Positions 12,435 through 22,551 of a DNA stretch of 64,000 bases are shown in pieces. Position numbers and translations under genes: made by a program. The stretch is taken from the NCBI GenBank assembly GCA_024364735.1, contig JAGFNQ010004022.1:49841-113840 (forward strand), given 5' to 3'. The notes beneath the pieces were generated by a model that worked only from the letters and a program-made list of their open reading frames with translations, was not told where the DNA came from and made no database searches. This DNA is from Boesenbergia rotunda. Its lineage: Eukaryota > Streptophyta > Magnoliopsida > Zingiberales > Zingiberaceae. The number at the start of each line of letters is the position of its first letter. Position 1 is the stretch's first letter.

Positions 12435-12659
12435 TGAGCTCCTTATGAAAGCCTCGGTTTTTAGGACTACCGCAGTTGTCCTTACCCTAGTAGGTCGAGA
12501 TAGCTATCTCGTATTTACTTAGGGATGCGCGCATATGATATATGTATGTGGTACAAGCCAGGGCCCCCATGATGTGATGATTATAATTAAGTATTTATAA
12601 GTATGATTTTCAAATAAGCATCCTTAGGATATATGCATTTGACTCATGCATCCATTCAT

Positions 12660-13024
12660 GTTATGCATGCCACGTTAAATGTTTCATATGCTTATGTTTT
12701 ATGTTAAGAACCATTCCATGTTAAATGTTTGATATGCTTATGTTTTATGTTAAGAACCATGCCATGTTAAATGTTTCATATGCTTATGTTTTATGTTAAG
12801 AACCATGTCATGTTAAATGTTTCATAAGTTTATGTTTTATGTTAAGAACTATGTCATGTTAAATGTTTCATATGCTTATGTTTTATGTTAGGAACCATGC
12901 CATGTTAAATGTTGCATATGCTATGTTTTATGTTAAGAACCATGCCATGCTAAATGTTTCATATGCTTATGTTTTATGTCAAGAACCATGCCATGTTAGT
13001 ATTTCATATGCTTAGGTTTTATAT
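12660..13024 (+). repeat. 46-bp tandem repeat, about 8 copies, in the Ty3-T1 LTR
   Basis: Units read CATGTTAAATGTTTCATATG, then CTTATGTTTTATGTTAAGAA, then CCATGC, with point differences and small indels. The opposite-strand sister LTR has a shorter, looser version near 9940-10120, so the array has grown or shrunk between copies. Confidence 0.85.
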
Positions 13025-13557
13025 GAAGAACTTCTTTATGATAAGTAAGTTATATGTTTTATTTTATGTGACGTATGGTTTTGGTGAGTAGGAAAGGGTC
13101 TTACTAAGTCTATGTGCTTATAATTTTATTTTCTTATACCGCAGATCAAGCAAGAGGATATTAAGGAAAGCGGCAGGAGGGGCAAGAGTGTGTGTGTGGC
13201 AGTGACATGGCAAAGGAAAAAGAAAAAGATTCTAATATTTATACTTTGTTACATGTCTTGTGTTTTGCATTGTCTTCTTATGTTTCATGCTATACTTATG
13301 ATAGTTATGCCTAAAGAATAACTTACTACTTATGATGCTTATGGATGATTTATGTGATGTTCATATCATGATGTTACATATGATGTTACATGCTAAGTTA
13401 CCATGTCATTATGTTTAGGGATGATGGTTAAGACATGTCTACTTAACTCAAGTGTTAGTTGCATGTATGGATAAAGTTTTAAATTATTCCGCTGCAATAC
13501 GATGTTCATATACCTATGTGTATGTTAGCGTAACGCCACCTCCCGCCACACCGTAAG

Positions 13558-14622
13558 TGTTGGATCGGGTTGGTCCAGCTAGAGGGGGGTGAATAGACGG
13601 CTAATAAAATAAAAGTAGTGGAAACTCGTCTATTAAAAAAAACTTGGTTGCAACTTGGTCGTTGCTTCCAAGACGGTTAAAGCTCAAAAAAAATCTCCTT
13701 GTGGCGGAGAAGCCTTACAACTGAAGATCGCTAGATTTTAGAGAGAATTACATGAATGAAATTGATTGATCTCCACCTCTAAATTTCTAAGCCTATTTAT
13801 AGGTTGAGTGATACGATCTTGATCGTTGATACAAGATTGAGTTTCATCTTGATCGTAGATAGCTTTTGACCGAGCACCATGCATGACCGAGCACCATGCA
13901 TGAAGATGAGGCTTTAATTGCTGTTGCCGAAAAGGGATGGCTTTTGACCGAGCACCATCCATGAAGATGAGGCTTTAACCGATTAATTGTGGATTAATTG
14001 TTGTTGCCGATTAATTGCTGTTGCCGAAAAGGGATAGCTTTTGACCGAGCAGCATGCATGAAGATGAGGCTTTAACCGAACAATGGATCACCCTGTGCAT
14101 CCACGTAAACTTTAATTAAATTGAATAAATAAAGTTTTAAACAACTTTAATTAAAAGAAAGTTTATTTAAAAACTTTAATTAAATTGAAACTTTAAATAA
14201 AGTTTTAATATAATTAAAACTTTATTATTTTAATTACAAGTCAAATGTTGACTTTCTAAAAGTCAACTTAGTTGACTTTTCGTCAAACCGTCGATTGGGT
14301 GATTTCCGGCCAACCGGAGTTAGGTTCACCCGAACCCGACTCTGGCCTTTCGCCCCTTGAACGTGCTTCCGCTAGGCTTCTCGTCCCTCGGACATCGCGC
14401 ACGTCCTTCTTGGTCCACCGGCGTACTCTTCCGCAACTTCCGCGTCCCTCAGATTGCACCGATCCCATCGACTCACTTCCCCGCGCAATCCTTCTCGTCC
14501 GCTACGTCTTACGCTCGACTTCCTCGATACCTAAGTTCCTGCACACTTAGTAGAGGGATTAAAATCAACAGGACCTAACCTAACTTGGTTGATCGCATCA
14601 AAACCTTACCGGGGCACCAACA
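13558..14622 (-). repeat. 3' LTR of Copia-C
   Basis: Starts TGTTGGATCGGG and ends GGGGCACCAACA. It matches the right LTR along its whole length. It contains a family of repeats around GACCGAGCACCATGCATGA (13866-14075) and an AT-rich zone of ACTTTAATTAAA palindromes (14110-14235). Confidence 0.93.
13866..14075 (+). repeat. Tandem repeats in the Copia-C LTR (also at 16906-17115)
   Basis: Units contain TTTTGACCGAGCACCATGCA, then GAAGATGAGGCTTTAA and a segment GCTGTTGCCGAAAAGGGAT. The array creates an apparent open frame on the minus strand in both LTRs; I regard that frame as a by-product of the repeat. Confidence 0.8.
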
Positions 14623-14636
14623 ATCTCCTCCTTTTT
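14623..14636 (-). other. Polypurine tract of Copia-C
   Basis: On the minus strand AAAAAGGAGGAGAT abuts the TG start of the 3' LTR, the expected plus-strand priming site. Confidence 0.8.
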
Positions 14637-15147
14637 GATGTGCATCAACCCAAGTTTAGTTAGGGATAAACAACAAACAATAATAATATCGTAACAGAAT
14701 GAAGCATAAAAAAATTTTGCAATCATGTATATAACCTCCCCCGAACATAGACTACACTCCCCCTTAACTTAATACTATTCCTCCCCCTTTGATCACATAA
14801 AAAAATGGGGAAATATGATTATGGAAGAAGAAAAAGATTTTAAGTGTGATAACAAATATTCTAAGTAAAAAGAATCGCATTGCCACAAATTTGTTTATCA
14901 AGTCTAAAAATAACAGATGCGAGTTTTTGAAGAATAATTTTTTTTTTAAATCGAAAAATACTTCGAAAAATATTTTTTTTAAAATTATAATGAGTTTTTT
15001 TTTCACTATATCTGAATCATGAAAAATTAGATCAATAAAAATAAATTATTTATCTATTTTTTTATATTTTAATTTCAAATTTTGACCGAAAATATTTGAA
15101 AAATATTAACATAACTTTTGTAAAAGAATTCTGCACAAAAAAACTTA
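14637..15147 (-). other. 3' untranslated interior of Copia-C
   Basis: AT-rich sequence with long A and T runs and no supported frame. It lies between the gag stop and the polypurine tract, where an intact element would carry pol. I see no pol remnant in it. Confidence 0.6.
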
Positions 15148-16536
15148 TCAATTTAAAATAAATTTTGGAACCCAAAATAAATTTTCATCTACGAGGTTAA
15201 TTAAAAATTTTGGAGGAATATAATTTCTAGGAATTTTCCTAATCTGACCCTTATGATTTTTAACATACCAATTCAGATTTTCAGGATAAAAATTCTTTCT
15301 AATTCTTAAACATGCAATATCATTTTCTAATTTCTCCACTAGATTCTTCAAATTTTCATTTTCTGTTTTTAGTTGGTCGGATAGAACAGATGAGCATACA
15401 GTGCCAAATCTTTCTTTTAACTCAGAGTTTTCTATCTCTAATTTATTCATCGACTTAAGCGTGGATTTTATTACCGAGTAGATTCGAGCAGGTGGAAGTA
15501 GACATACCTCACTTACCGGGTCGGTTTCGAAGTTAGAATCATTCTCTTCATTGCTGCTTTCTCCCGAGGTGCTTTCTTCATCTTCGTCCTGGTGGCTTGC
15601 CATCAGTGCAAGTCTGACGAACTCTCCGGCGTCCGATTCATCTGACGAGGTCTCGTCCCAGGTGGCTTTTAGTGCCTTTTTCTTCTTTGGCTGGTTCTTT
15701 AGTTTAGGGCACTGATCTTTCAAATGTCCCTCCTCATTGCAGTTGTAGCATAGGACCGTTCGTTTTTTCTTTCTCTGCATCCTTTTTGAGCGGTTAGTAT
15801 TAATGAATTTACATAATTTTCTTACCGCTAGTGCTGTTTCTTCATCATCCGCTGAAGATTCTTCGTCGAGTTGGATCTTCCTTATGTTTAGCGCAATGTT
15901 GTCAGCTTTCCTGTTCTTTTCTACAAAGCGAGATTCGTGAAGTTCCAAAGTAGAAAATAACTGTTCTAAAGTACTTATTTCTAGATTTTTTGAAATATAA
16001 TACACATCGATTACCGAGGTCCATTCCAGGGTTCTCGGAAACGCATTTAGAGCATACCTTTGAGCATCGCGGTTAGTTACCTTTTCTCCGAGATTTTCGA
16101 GGCTTGTGATTAGTTCTTTTACCTTTGCATGTAATCTCGCAACAGATTCTCCGTCTTCCATCCGTAGATTGGTTAGTCAGCTTCGAAGAACATCTCGTCG
16201 CGTAAGTTTTGCTTCCGAGGTTCCTTCGTGCAGTTCCAAGAACTTTTCCCAAAGTTCCTTCGCCGATTCGTACTTACTGATCCGGTTCAAATCTTGCTCT
16301 GGGAGGACGGTCAGCAGATGAAATTCTGCCTTTCCGTTTGCTACAACATCAACTTGTTCCTTCTTGTTCCAAGAATCAGGATCCTTGATCTTTCCTTCAT
16401 TGTCTTTGGGAGCTGCATAGTCATTTTTCATAATAATTAGTAATTCATAATCCGTAGTAAAAAATACCTGCATCTTCCGTTTCCATGCCGCGAACTCCCC
16501 CTCAAACTTAGGCGGGTATATCGTTGGTCCAACCAT
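15148..16536 (-). pseudogene. Copia-C gag with one in-frame stop
   Basis: One minus-strand frame of 463 codons including stops runs from 16536 to 15148, interrupted once by a TGA at 16179-16177. The N-terminal part (residues 1-119) begins MVGPTIYPPKFEGEFAAWK and has the Trp, YE and LW patterns of copia gag. After the stop the frame continues through LHAKVKELI, a CCHC knuckle CYNCNEEGHLKDQC with a basic flank, an acidic Ser/Asp/Glu-rich segment and a coiled-coil-like stretch. A typical copia gag layout of the SIRE type. One base change accounts for the stop; readthrough is possible but not supported. Confidence 0.9.
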
Positions 16537-16582
16537 CTTAAAATTTGCTGCAGTTGGCGGTTAGTCCTTCTGCGGCGGCCTG

Positions 16583-16594
16583 GCTCTGATACCA
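16583..16594 (-). other. Primer binding site of Copia-C
   Basis: On the minus strand TGGTATCAGAGC, complementary to the 3' end of plant initiator-Met tRNA, sits two bases inside the 5' LTR (16597-17661). Confidence 0.92.
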
Positions 16595-16596
16595 CT

Positions 16597-17661
16597 TGTT
16601 GGATCGGGTTCGTCCGGCTAGAGGGGGGTGAATAGACGGCTAATAAAATAAAAGTAGTGGAAACTTGTCTATTAAAAAAAACTTGGTTGCAACTTGGTCG
16701 TTGCTTCCAAGACGGTTAAAGCTCAAAAAAAATCTCCTTGTTGCGGAGAAGTCTTACAACTGAAGATCGCTAGACATTAGAGAGAATTACAAGAATGAAA
16801 TTGATTGATCTCCACCTCTAAATTTCTAAGCCTATTTATAGGTTGAGAGATACGATCTTGATCGTTGATACAAGATTGAGTTTCATCTTGATCGTAGATA
16901 GCTTTTGACCGAGCACCATGCATGACCGAGCACCATGCATGAAGATGAGGCTTTAATTGCTGTTGCCGAAAAGGGATGGCTTTTGACCGAGCACCATGCA
17001 TGAAGATGAGGCTTTAACCGATTAATTGTGGATTAATTGCTGTTGTCGATTAATTGCTGTTGCTGAAAAGGGATAGCTTTTGACCGAGCAGCATGCATGA
17101 AGATGAGGCTTTAACCGAACAATGGATCACCCTGTGCATCCACGTAAACTTTAATTAAATTGAATAAATAAAGTTTTAAACAACTTTAATTAAAAGAAAG
17201 TTTATTTAAAAACTTTAATTAAATTGAAACTTTAAATAAAGTTTTAATATAATTAAAACTTTATTATTTTAATTGCAAGTCAAATGTTGACTTGCTAAAA
17301 GTCAACTTAGTTGACTTTTCGTCAAACCGTCGATTGGGTGATTTCCGGCCAACCGGAGTTAGGTTCACCCGAACCCGACTCTGGCCTTTTGCCCCTCAAA
17401 CGTGCTTCTGCCAGGCTTCTCGTCCCTCGGACGTCGCGCACGCCCTTCTTGGTCCACCAGCGTACTCTTCCGCAACTTCCGCGTCCCTCAGATTGCTCCG
17501 AGCCCGTCGGCTCACTTCCCCGAGCAATCCTTCTCGTCTGCTACGTCTTACGCTCGACTTCCTCCGTACCTAAGTTCCTGCACACTTAGCAGAGGGATTA
17601 AAACCAACAGGACCTAACCTAACTTGGTTGATCGCATCAAAACCTTACCGGGGCACCAACT
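16597..17661 (-). repeat. 5' LTR of Copia-C
   Basis: Starts TGTTGGATCGGG and ends GGGGCACCAACT. The final base is T where the partner LTR has A, placing a mutation in the terminal dinucleotide. The 5-bp target GTAAG follows directly. Only scattered point differences separate it from 13558-14622. Confidence 0.92.
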
Positions 17662-17690
17662 GTAAGGTGTGGAGAAAGGTGGGCGTTACA

Positions 17691-18699
17691 TTTTAATCCA
17701 TGGCCTTTTGCATTTAAGCCCCTTGTATCTAATCAATCCAAATCGAACCCTTAATTTTCTATTTTTAACCATTTAGCTCCTCATAACTTAAGTTTTAAGC
17801 TGTTTAACCCTCTAATTTTAGTTTGGATCTGTCAAACCCTAAATCTTCTTCGACAACATTTTCAAAAAAAATTTTGGATCGCATCAAAAGTGTCGGATTT
17901 AACAACTTATACTAGTGATAATCGTTGGAGTGCGTACAATTGTCACAGTCCTACCTACTCGGCCACACATATGTGATGTGATGGCAACATGACTAGCGTC
18001 AGGAGTAACACATGTCATTGCATCATATGCACTTATTCCATTTTATATTTTTTGTTTTTGCTGCATTTATATGAGTTATGATTGATGCATTTGTTTGACA
18101 TACATGTATGCTTTATTGTTGCACTATCATTCTGTTTCACACATACCTAGATGTTATTTTATTTTTGGAGACTGAATACTATTGTTTCTTTTTGCTTTTT
18201 ATACCTTTTATTTTGCCATGAATTTATCTGCTCCTATACCCGTAAAGTTCGCCCGGACTCACCACTCCTACCATCTAATTTTGTTTCAGGTAATTGATAG
18301 ATGGATTACTTGGAGCTAGGAGAGGATCTAGTCACTAGACCCATGGTGTTGAGCGTATTGTTATTTTTTCGCATTTACTATATTTCCGCACTTTCATTAT
18401 TTCTGCATTTATTTCAATATACTGGTATTTATCTTTTCAGTAGACTTATGTATAGTCTGGTGTGTTGGTCTTTAGATTTAAATTTAAATTTAAATTTGGA
18501 TATGGACTCTCTTTTATTTCTATCTTTTATATTGATATTAACTGTGTGGTTGTGGAGCTTATTTTGTTATTATGATGCTAGCCATGTGAGACTATACTAT
18601 ATTTTGAGGAGAGTTATGTATAAATGTCCCAGATTGTCCGCCGTATAAGGGAGATGCTACCCAATTTTCGAGCAAGCATGGGCCTCAGGGGGCGTGATA
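17691..18699 (+). repeat. Old Ty3-O 5' LTR remnant
   Basis: No frame is supported. Short stretches align in order with the Ty3-G LTR: CACAGTCCTACCTACTCGG (compare 37758-37776) and GCGTCAGGAGTAACA near 17996 (compare 37810-37824), then an ACTCACCACT, TTTTGTTTCAG segment near 18258-18290, then GTGATA at the end followed by a degenerate primer site. The left part has been cut or diverged beyond recognition. This is the oldest LTR in the window. Confidence 0.6.
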
Positions 18700-18704
18700 A
18701 TTTT

Positions 18705-18716
18705 TGGTGTCAGAGC
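18705..18716 (+). other. Degenerate primer binding site of Ty3-O
   Basis: TGGTGTCAGAGC differs by one base from TGGTATCAGAGC and follows the LTR end at the same spacing as in Ty3-G (38571-38582). Confidence 0.6.
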
Positions 18717-19406
18717 AAGATTTTGTGAAGTAAATTGGTGTATGTGGTTTTACGGAGTTATTTTACGAAGTTAGTCTGTATTTTATGGATTTTTATATAT
18801 TTTTACGAGAGTCTTGGAATTTTTAGAATTTTTCGTGTATTGGGATTTTCAGAATTATACGGAGTCTTTTTAATACCAAACCTTTTGGGTATCAGATGCT
18901 CGAATTCGGTTATGTGTAAAAATTTTCAGTCATTTTTCTCAACTTGGATGTATTGGGACTTGGTGGCGATGGGCTTCTTCAGGTGACGAGTATGTTGGTT
19001 GGTGAGATCTATTTCGAATAATTATCTTAATTTTTTGTGTTCACTATCTTGTTTCCATTATGGTTAGATAAGTTGAATGTTATAGAAATCAAGTTGTGGT
19101 TGGTGAGATTTAGTAATTATTGCATATAACCGTCAGTTTTATTTGAGAGTTTTATTTTATAGAACATACTATGTTCACCTGTTAGATGTGGTCTTTGGAG
19201 ATGAATTGACTGTATTTTAGTGGTTGGTTAGAAATTTAGCATTGTTCCTTTTGTGAAATTGTTTAGTAGATTTTTTAAGTTATACATAAATCTATGGAGA
19301 ATCTTGTGGATAAATGTGATCACAGAAGCTTGATGTTTGCAACTGAATCAACTTAAATCAACTTATACAACTGATGATGTTGATGTCAATGGAGGTTGGT
19401 TAATTT

Positions 19407-19715
19407 TTTTTTTTTGATGTATAAGGGGAATCCAGGATTGCGCCCGACTAATCCTCTTGGCTGACCGACCCTGCCCCACAGGCTTCAACGAGAGTCCCCA
19501 TCGGTCAACGAGGGTATATCGCTGGACGGGGACATGTGGCGACTTCACCACCGATGATATCGGTACCCAATAGCCCTACCACGCAGCAGCCTGTGGTGAT
19601 TTCTTCCGTCAGCATATTGCGTGCTCTACCAGGGAGGACTCGAACCCGGAAAGTGAGGGATCACCCAAGTGAGCCACTACCAATCGTGTCATGCCCGCCC
19701 GGGGGGAGGGGGGGC
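19407..19715 (-). mobile_element. tRNA-derived SINE, minus strand
   Basis: A 309-bp insert bounded by a perfect 15-bp target duplication GAGGTTGGTTAATTT (19392-19406 and 19716-19730). On the minus strand it has RNA polymerase III box A TGGCTCACTTGG (19676-19665) and box B GGTTCGAGTCC (19646-19636) and ends in a run of A (plus-strand T run at 19407-19415). This combination is diagnostic of a tRNA-headed SINE copied by LINE machinery. It has no coding capacity. The family is not one I can name. Confidence 0.88.
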
Positions 19716-20294
19716 GAGGTTGGTTAATTTGAATTGTTGATTGGTGGATAGCTATATATTTGGATTTTCCTTACCTTTAATAGGATGATATATTCGATAT
19801 TTAATTCATGTTAGAACTTTGTGGATAAGTAGGTTTTGATTTTAATAAGGATGGGGGAGTGTTCAGTTAGAAGTTTAAGGTCCATCAGTACTAGTTTTAT
19901 AAAAAAATGAAATCTTTGTCCTTTCACATAGCTAAACATTTTCAGTTTAGGTCATCAATGATTTAAATTTATTATTCCATACAAAGATGTAGGGTTATGC
20001 ACTGTATATATGAGTCTAGTTTCCTGATGCATTGGTTATATGAAAAAGGATATTATGAGTCATATGGTTTGATGCTTAGTGTGCCAACTAATGAAGGGAG
20101 AATAGTTTAAAAAAAATCATGTCTTCTTGCATGTTTAAGTAGTTGATTAGAAAGGACAAAAGAAAATTTCTGGAGGATTTAGCCATATAGAGACAATCTG
20201 TGATATAAATGCAATTTCAAACTAGAAGATTGGTAAAACCCTTGCTAGGAAAAGAAAATGAGTGTTGAAGAACTAGTGACATAAGCTACCAATG

Positions 20295-20296
<2 letters not shown>

Positions 20297-20363
<67 letters not shown>
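20297..20363 (+). repeat. (TA)n microsatellite
   Basis: About 33 uninterrupted TA units. Likely to be polymorphic in length between individuals and prone to assembly error. Confidence 0.97.
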
Positions 20364-20367
<4 letters not shown>

Positions 20368-20466
20368 CGAAAATATTTACTAAGAATCAGACCAGATTTG
20401 GAACACTCCTAGAGAACTTTTTGTGGCTAGCTAATGGGTGAACTTTAGAAGGAAAAGAGAATTTCT

Positions 20467-20840
20467 GATGAAACTTTTACTCCAGTTGCAAAAGCCAATT
20501 CTCTAAGGGTTCTTATTTCTTGTACAACCATCTTTAATTGGAGAATAAAGCAATTAGATGCAAAGCAGGGATTTTTTTTGGTGATTACATGAGGCAATTA
20601 GCATGGAAATTTCTGATGGCTTTAATAGCGAGACAACAATTGGAAATGTTTTTCATTTGAGATAGTCATTATATGGATCAAGGGTTGACCAATTTTATGG
20701 AGATGTGAATTCCTAGCAGCTGCAAATAGTTAATTCTGATCACACTATTTTTTTCAAGCCAAATCAAGATAAGATTGATATCTTGAGTTTATTATATAAA
20801 TGAGATCATTTTCAAAGGAGATGATATAGAAGAAATTAAC
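20467..20840 (+). pseudogene. Copia reverse transcriptase fragments in Ty3-O
   Basis: Translation of 20467-20580 reads DETFTPVAKANSLRVLIS followed by a KQLDAK motif, the finger-to-palm region of copia reverse transcriptase. A second scrap, with many stops, reads SDHTIFFKPNQDKIDILS and then, in another frame, GDDIEEI (20817-20837), which lies just after the catalytic region in copia proteins. Frameshifts and stops occur throughout. It matches neither Copia-A nor Copia-S closely, so it marks a third copia family. Confidence 0.7.
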
Positions 20841-22238
20841 CTAAAGTCTCAATTGGTAGGAATGTTGCTTTATCATTTTATACTCACCTTGATTTTACTT
20901 TTGCTTTATGATTAGTAGGTACAGTTTTGCATGATCTTCACGAGGGTCGTATTGAAGCCACTTACACAATTTTGAGATATTGGATAGTTATCCTGGACAA
21001 AGCCTTATGGTGCACCCGGGGTTATGGTGTACCGGATGGGTGAATAGTTGTCATCCCAGACATCCACGCTTCGATCTCCAGCTATGACATATTTTGCAGA
21101 AATTCGTCCTTTAAATTGGACGTGAACCCTAGAATGCTGGGCCTCTAATACTTGATGATGTGAACTTGTTCATTGAACTAAGCATTACTATGGTTCTATT
21201 ACCATCTTATGTGCTAGAAGTAAATTTATTATTATTTTTTTTTTAAAAAACATTTTGACCACTAGTACTTTACAACTAGTATCATTTTAGGTGATATATA
21301 ATGACAAGGGCAAGAAGTATGCATCTTAATCATAAAATAGGATGTATATTCATTAATAGATGACCCTCATGAAGATCTTGCAAAGTTGTACCTACTAATC
21401 ATAAAGCAAAAGCAAAATCAAGGTGAGTATAAAAAGATAAAGCAACCTTCCTACCAATTGAGACTTTAGATTAATTTCTTCTATATCATCTGATGGCTTT
21501 AATAGCGAGACAATAATTGGAAATGTTATTCATTTAAGATAGTCATTATATGGGTCAAGGGTTGACCAATTTTATGGAGATGTAAATTCCTAGCAGCTGC
21601 AAATAGTTCATTCTCATCACACTATTTTTTTCAAGCCAAACAAGATAAGATTGATATCTTGAGTTTATTATATAGATGAGATCATTTTCAAAGGAGATGA
21701 TATAGAAGAAATTAATCTAAAGTCTCAATTGGTAGGAAAGTTGCTTTATCTTTTTATACTCACCTTGATTTTGCTTTTGCTTTATGATTAGTAGGTACAA
21801 CTTTGCATGATCTTCACGAGGGTCGTATTAAAGCCACTTACACAATTTTGAGATATTGGATAGTTATCCTAGACAAAGCCTTATGGTGGCCCCGGGGTTA
21901 TGGTGTACCGGATGGGTGACTAGTTGTCATCCCAGACATCCACAGTTCGATCTCCAGCTACTATGTATTTTGAAGGAATTCGTCCTTTAAATTGGACGTG
22001 AACCCTAGAATGTTGGGCTTCTAATACTTGACGATGTGAACTTGTTCATTGAATTAAGTATTACTAAGGTTCTATTACTGTCTTATGTGCTAGAAGTAAA
22101 GTTATTATTATTATTTAAAAGAAAAACATTTTGACCACTAGTCCTTTACAACTAGTATCATTTTAGGTGATATATAATGACTAGGGCAAGAAGTATGCAT
22201 CTTAATCTTATAATAGGAAGTATATTCATTAATAGATG
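20612..22238. repeat. Duplication with an inverted spacer
   Basis: 20612-21362 (751 bp) and 21489-22238 (750 bp) are direct copies differing by scattered substitutions. The 126-bp spacer 21363-21488 is the reverse complement of an internal part of the copies (about 21697-21823). Both copies include the copia reverse transcriptase scrap and the SINE-like segment. Confidence 0.88.
21000..21240 (+). mobile_element. Possible SINE-like segment (second copy at 21878-22112)
   Basis: CTTATGGTGCACCCGGGG fits a polymerase III box A (TGGTGCACCCGG) and CTTCGATCTCC, or GTTCGATCTCC in the second copy, fits a weak box B about 60 bases later. The segment ends near a T-rich tract. I could not define target duplications because the region was later duplicated, so it may be a coincidental match. 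Confidence 0.3.
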
Positions 22239-22551
22239 TCTCAACAGTGTCCCAATATTCCGTAACGTGGTCTCATCATTAGGCATACCCAGCATATCAG
22301 CTTACAGCTTATCAGTTTCAGCAGTCGGACGAATTTCCTAAACCTCAGCCTATGTAGGCTGTTCAGACGATGCCATCATTAGATCTAGAGATGGACCAGA
22401 TTTATCTTATCACCAAAGATGAGATACGGTGAACTGATTGATTGGAATTACATGGCATGGTGTTATATTTATACATTTCCTATTGACACAGTGATATATC
22501 TACTAATAGTTTGTGTTTCTCTACATCACAATCATAGGAAAGAGCGATATG

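Larger units (their letters stand above)
13558..17661 (-). mobile_element. Copia-C: gag-only, non-autonomous copia element
   Basis: Complete minus-strand element with two LTRs of equal length (13558-14622 and 16597-17661, 1065 bp each) and the 5-bp target GTAAG on both sides (13553-13557 and 17662-17666). The interior is under 2 kb and holds only a gag frame, a primer site next to the right LTR and a purine tract next to the left LTR. There is no protease, integrase, reverse transcriptase or RNase H. Mobilisation would need pol supplied by a relative; Copia-S is of similar type but differs in LTR sequence. The LTRs differ by only a few percent by eye, suggesting a fairly recent insertion. Confidence 0.92.
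7288..17690 (+). repeat. 3' LTR of Ty3-T1, split by two later insertions
   Basis: The LTR starts TGTAACGACCCG and ends GGGCGTTACA at 17690, with matching TGTAAC/GTTACA ends. Native parts are 7288-9332, 12440-13557 and 17667-17690, about 3.2 kb in total. The gaps are a solo LTR of the same family (9333-12434) and Copia-C (13558-17661), each bordered by a 5-bp duplicated target. The LTR carries a TATA box at 7770, a splice-donor-like GGTAAGA at 8031 and an acceptor-like CCGCAG ending at 13144. No protein coding is expected; small frames here are incidental. Confidence 0.9.
18717..22551 (+). mobile_element. Scrambled interior of Ty3-O with later insertions
   Basis: No intact gene. The first few hundred bases resemble the Ty3-G leader (TTTTCAGAATTATACGGAGT near 18845 and a GGTTGGTGA motif near 18995). 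Further right lie a SINE (19407-19715), a TA microsatellite (20297-20363), copia reverse transcriptase scraps (20467-20840) and a 0.75-kb segment present twice with an inverted spacer. At 22240-22440 a Gln-rich, gag-like stretch is readable only in pieces. 19731-20296 and 22440-22551 show nothing I can name. Confidence 0.5.

Noticed and set aside
12660..13024. A CRISPR-like or satellite array
   Set aside because: Units are contiguous with no unique spacers and are confined to one LTR; this is a small local tandem repeat, not a CRISPR or centromeric satellite.
13738..13962. Minus-strand 74-codon frame repeated at 16777-17001
   Set aside because: Created by the tandem GACCGAGCACCATGCATGA repeats of the LTR; the peptide simply mirrors the DNA repeat.
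14272..14550. A 92-codon plus-strand frame in both Copia-C LTRs (second copy 17311-17589)
   Set aside because: It lies wholly in an LTR, is shared only because the LTRs are near-identical, and has no recognisable domain. Overlapping frames on both strands are equally long owing to CG-rich sequence.
19636..19676. A possible tRNA gene from the box A and box B match
   Set aside because: No cloverleaf acceptor stem can be formed, and the flanking 15-bp duplication with A tail shows it is a SINE.
17691..22551. A host gene between the Ty3 LTR and Copia-L
   Set aside because: No frame longer than about 115 codons. Recognisable pieces are LTR, leader, SINE and copia scraps.
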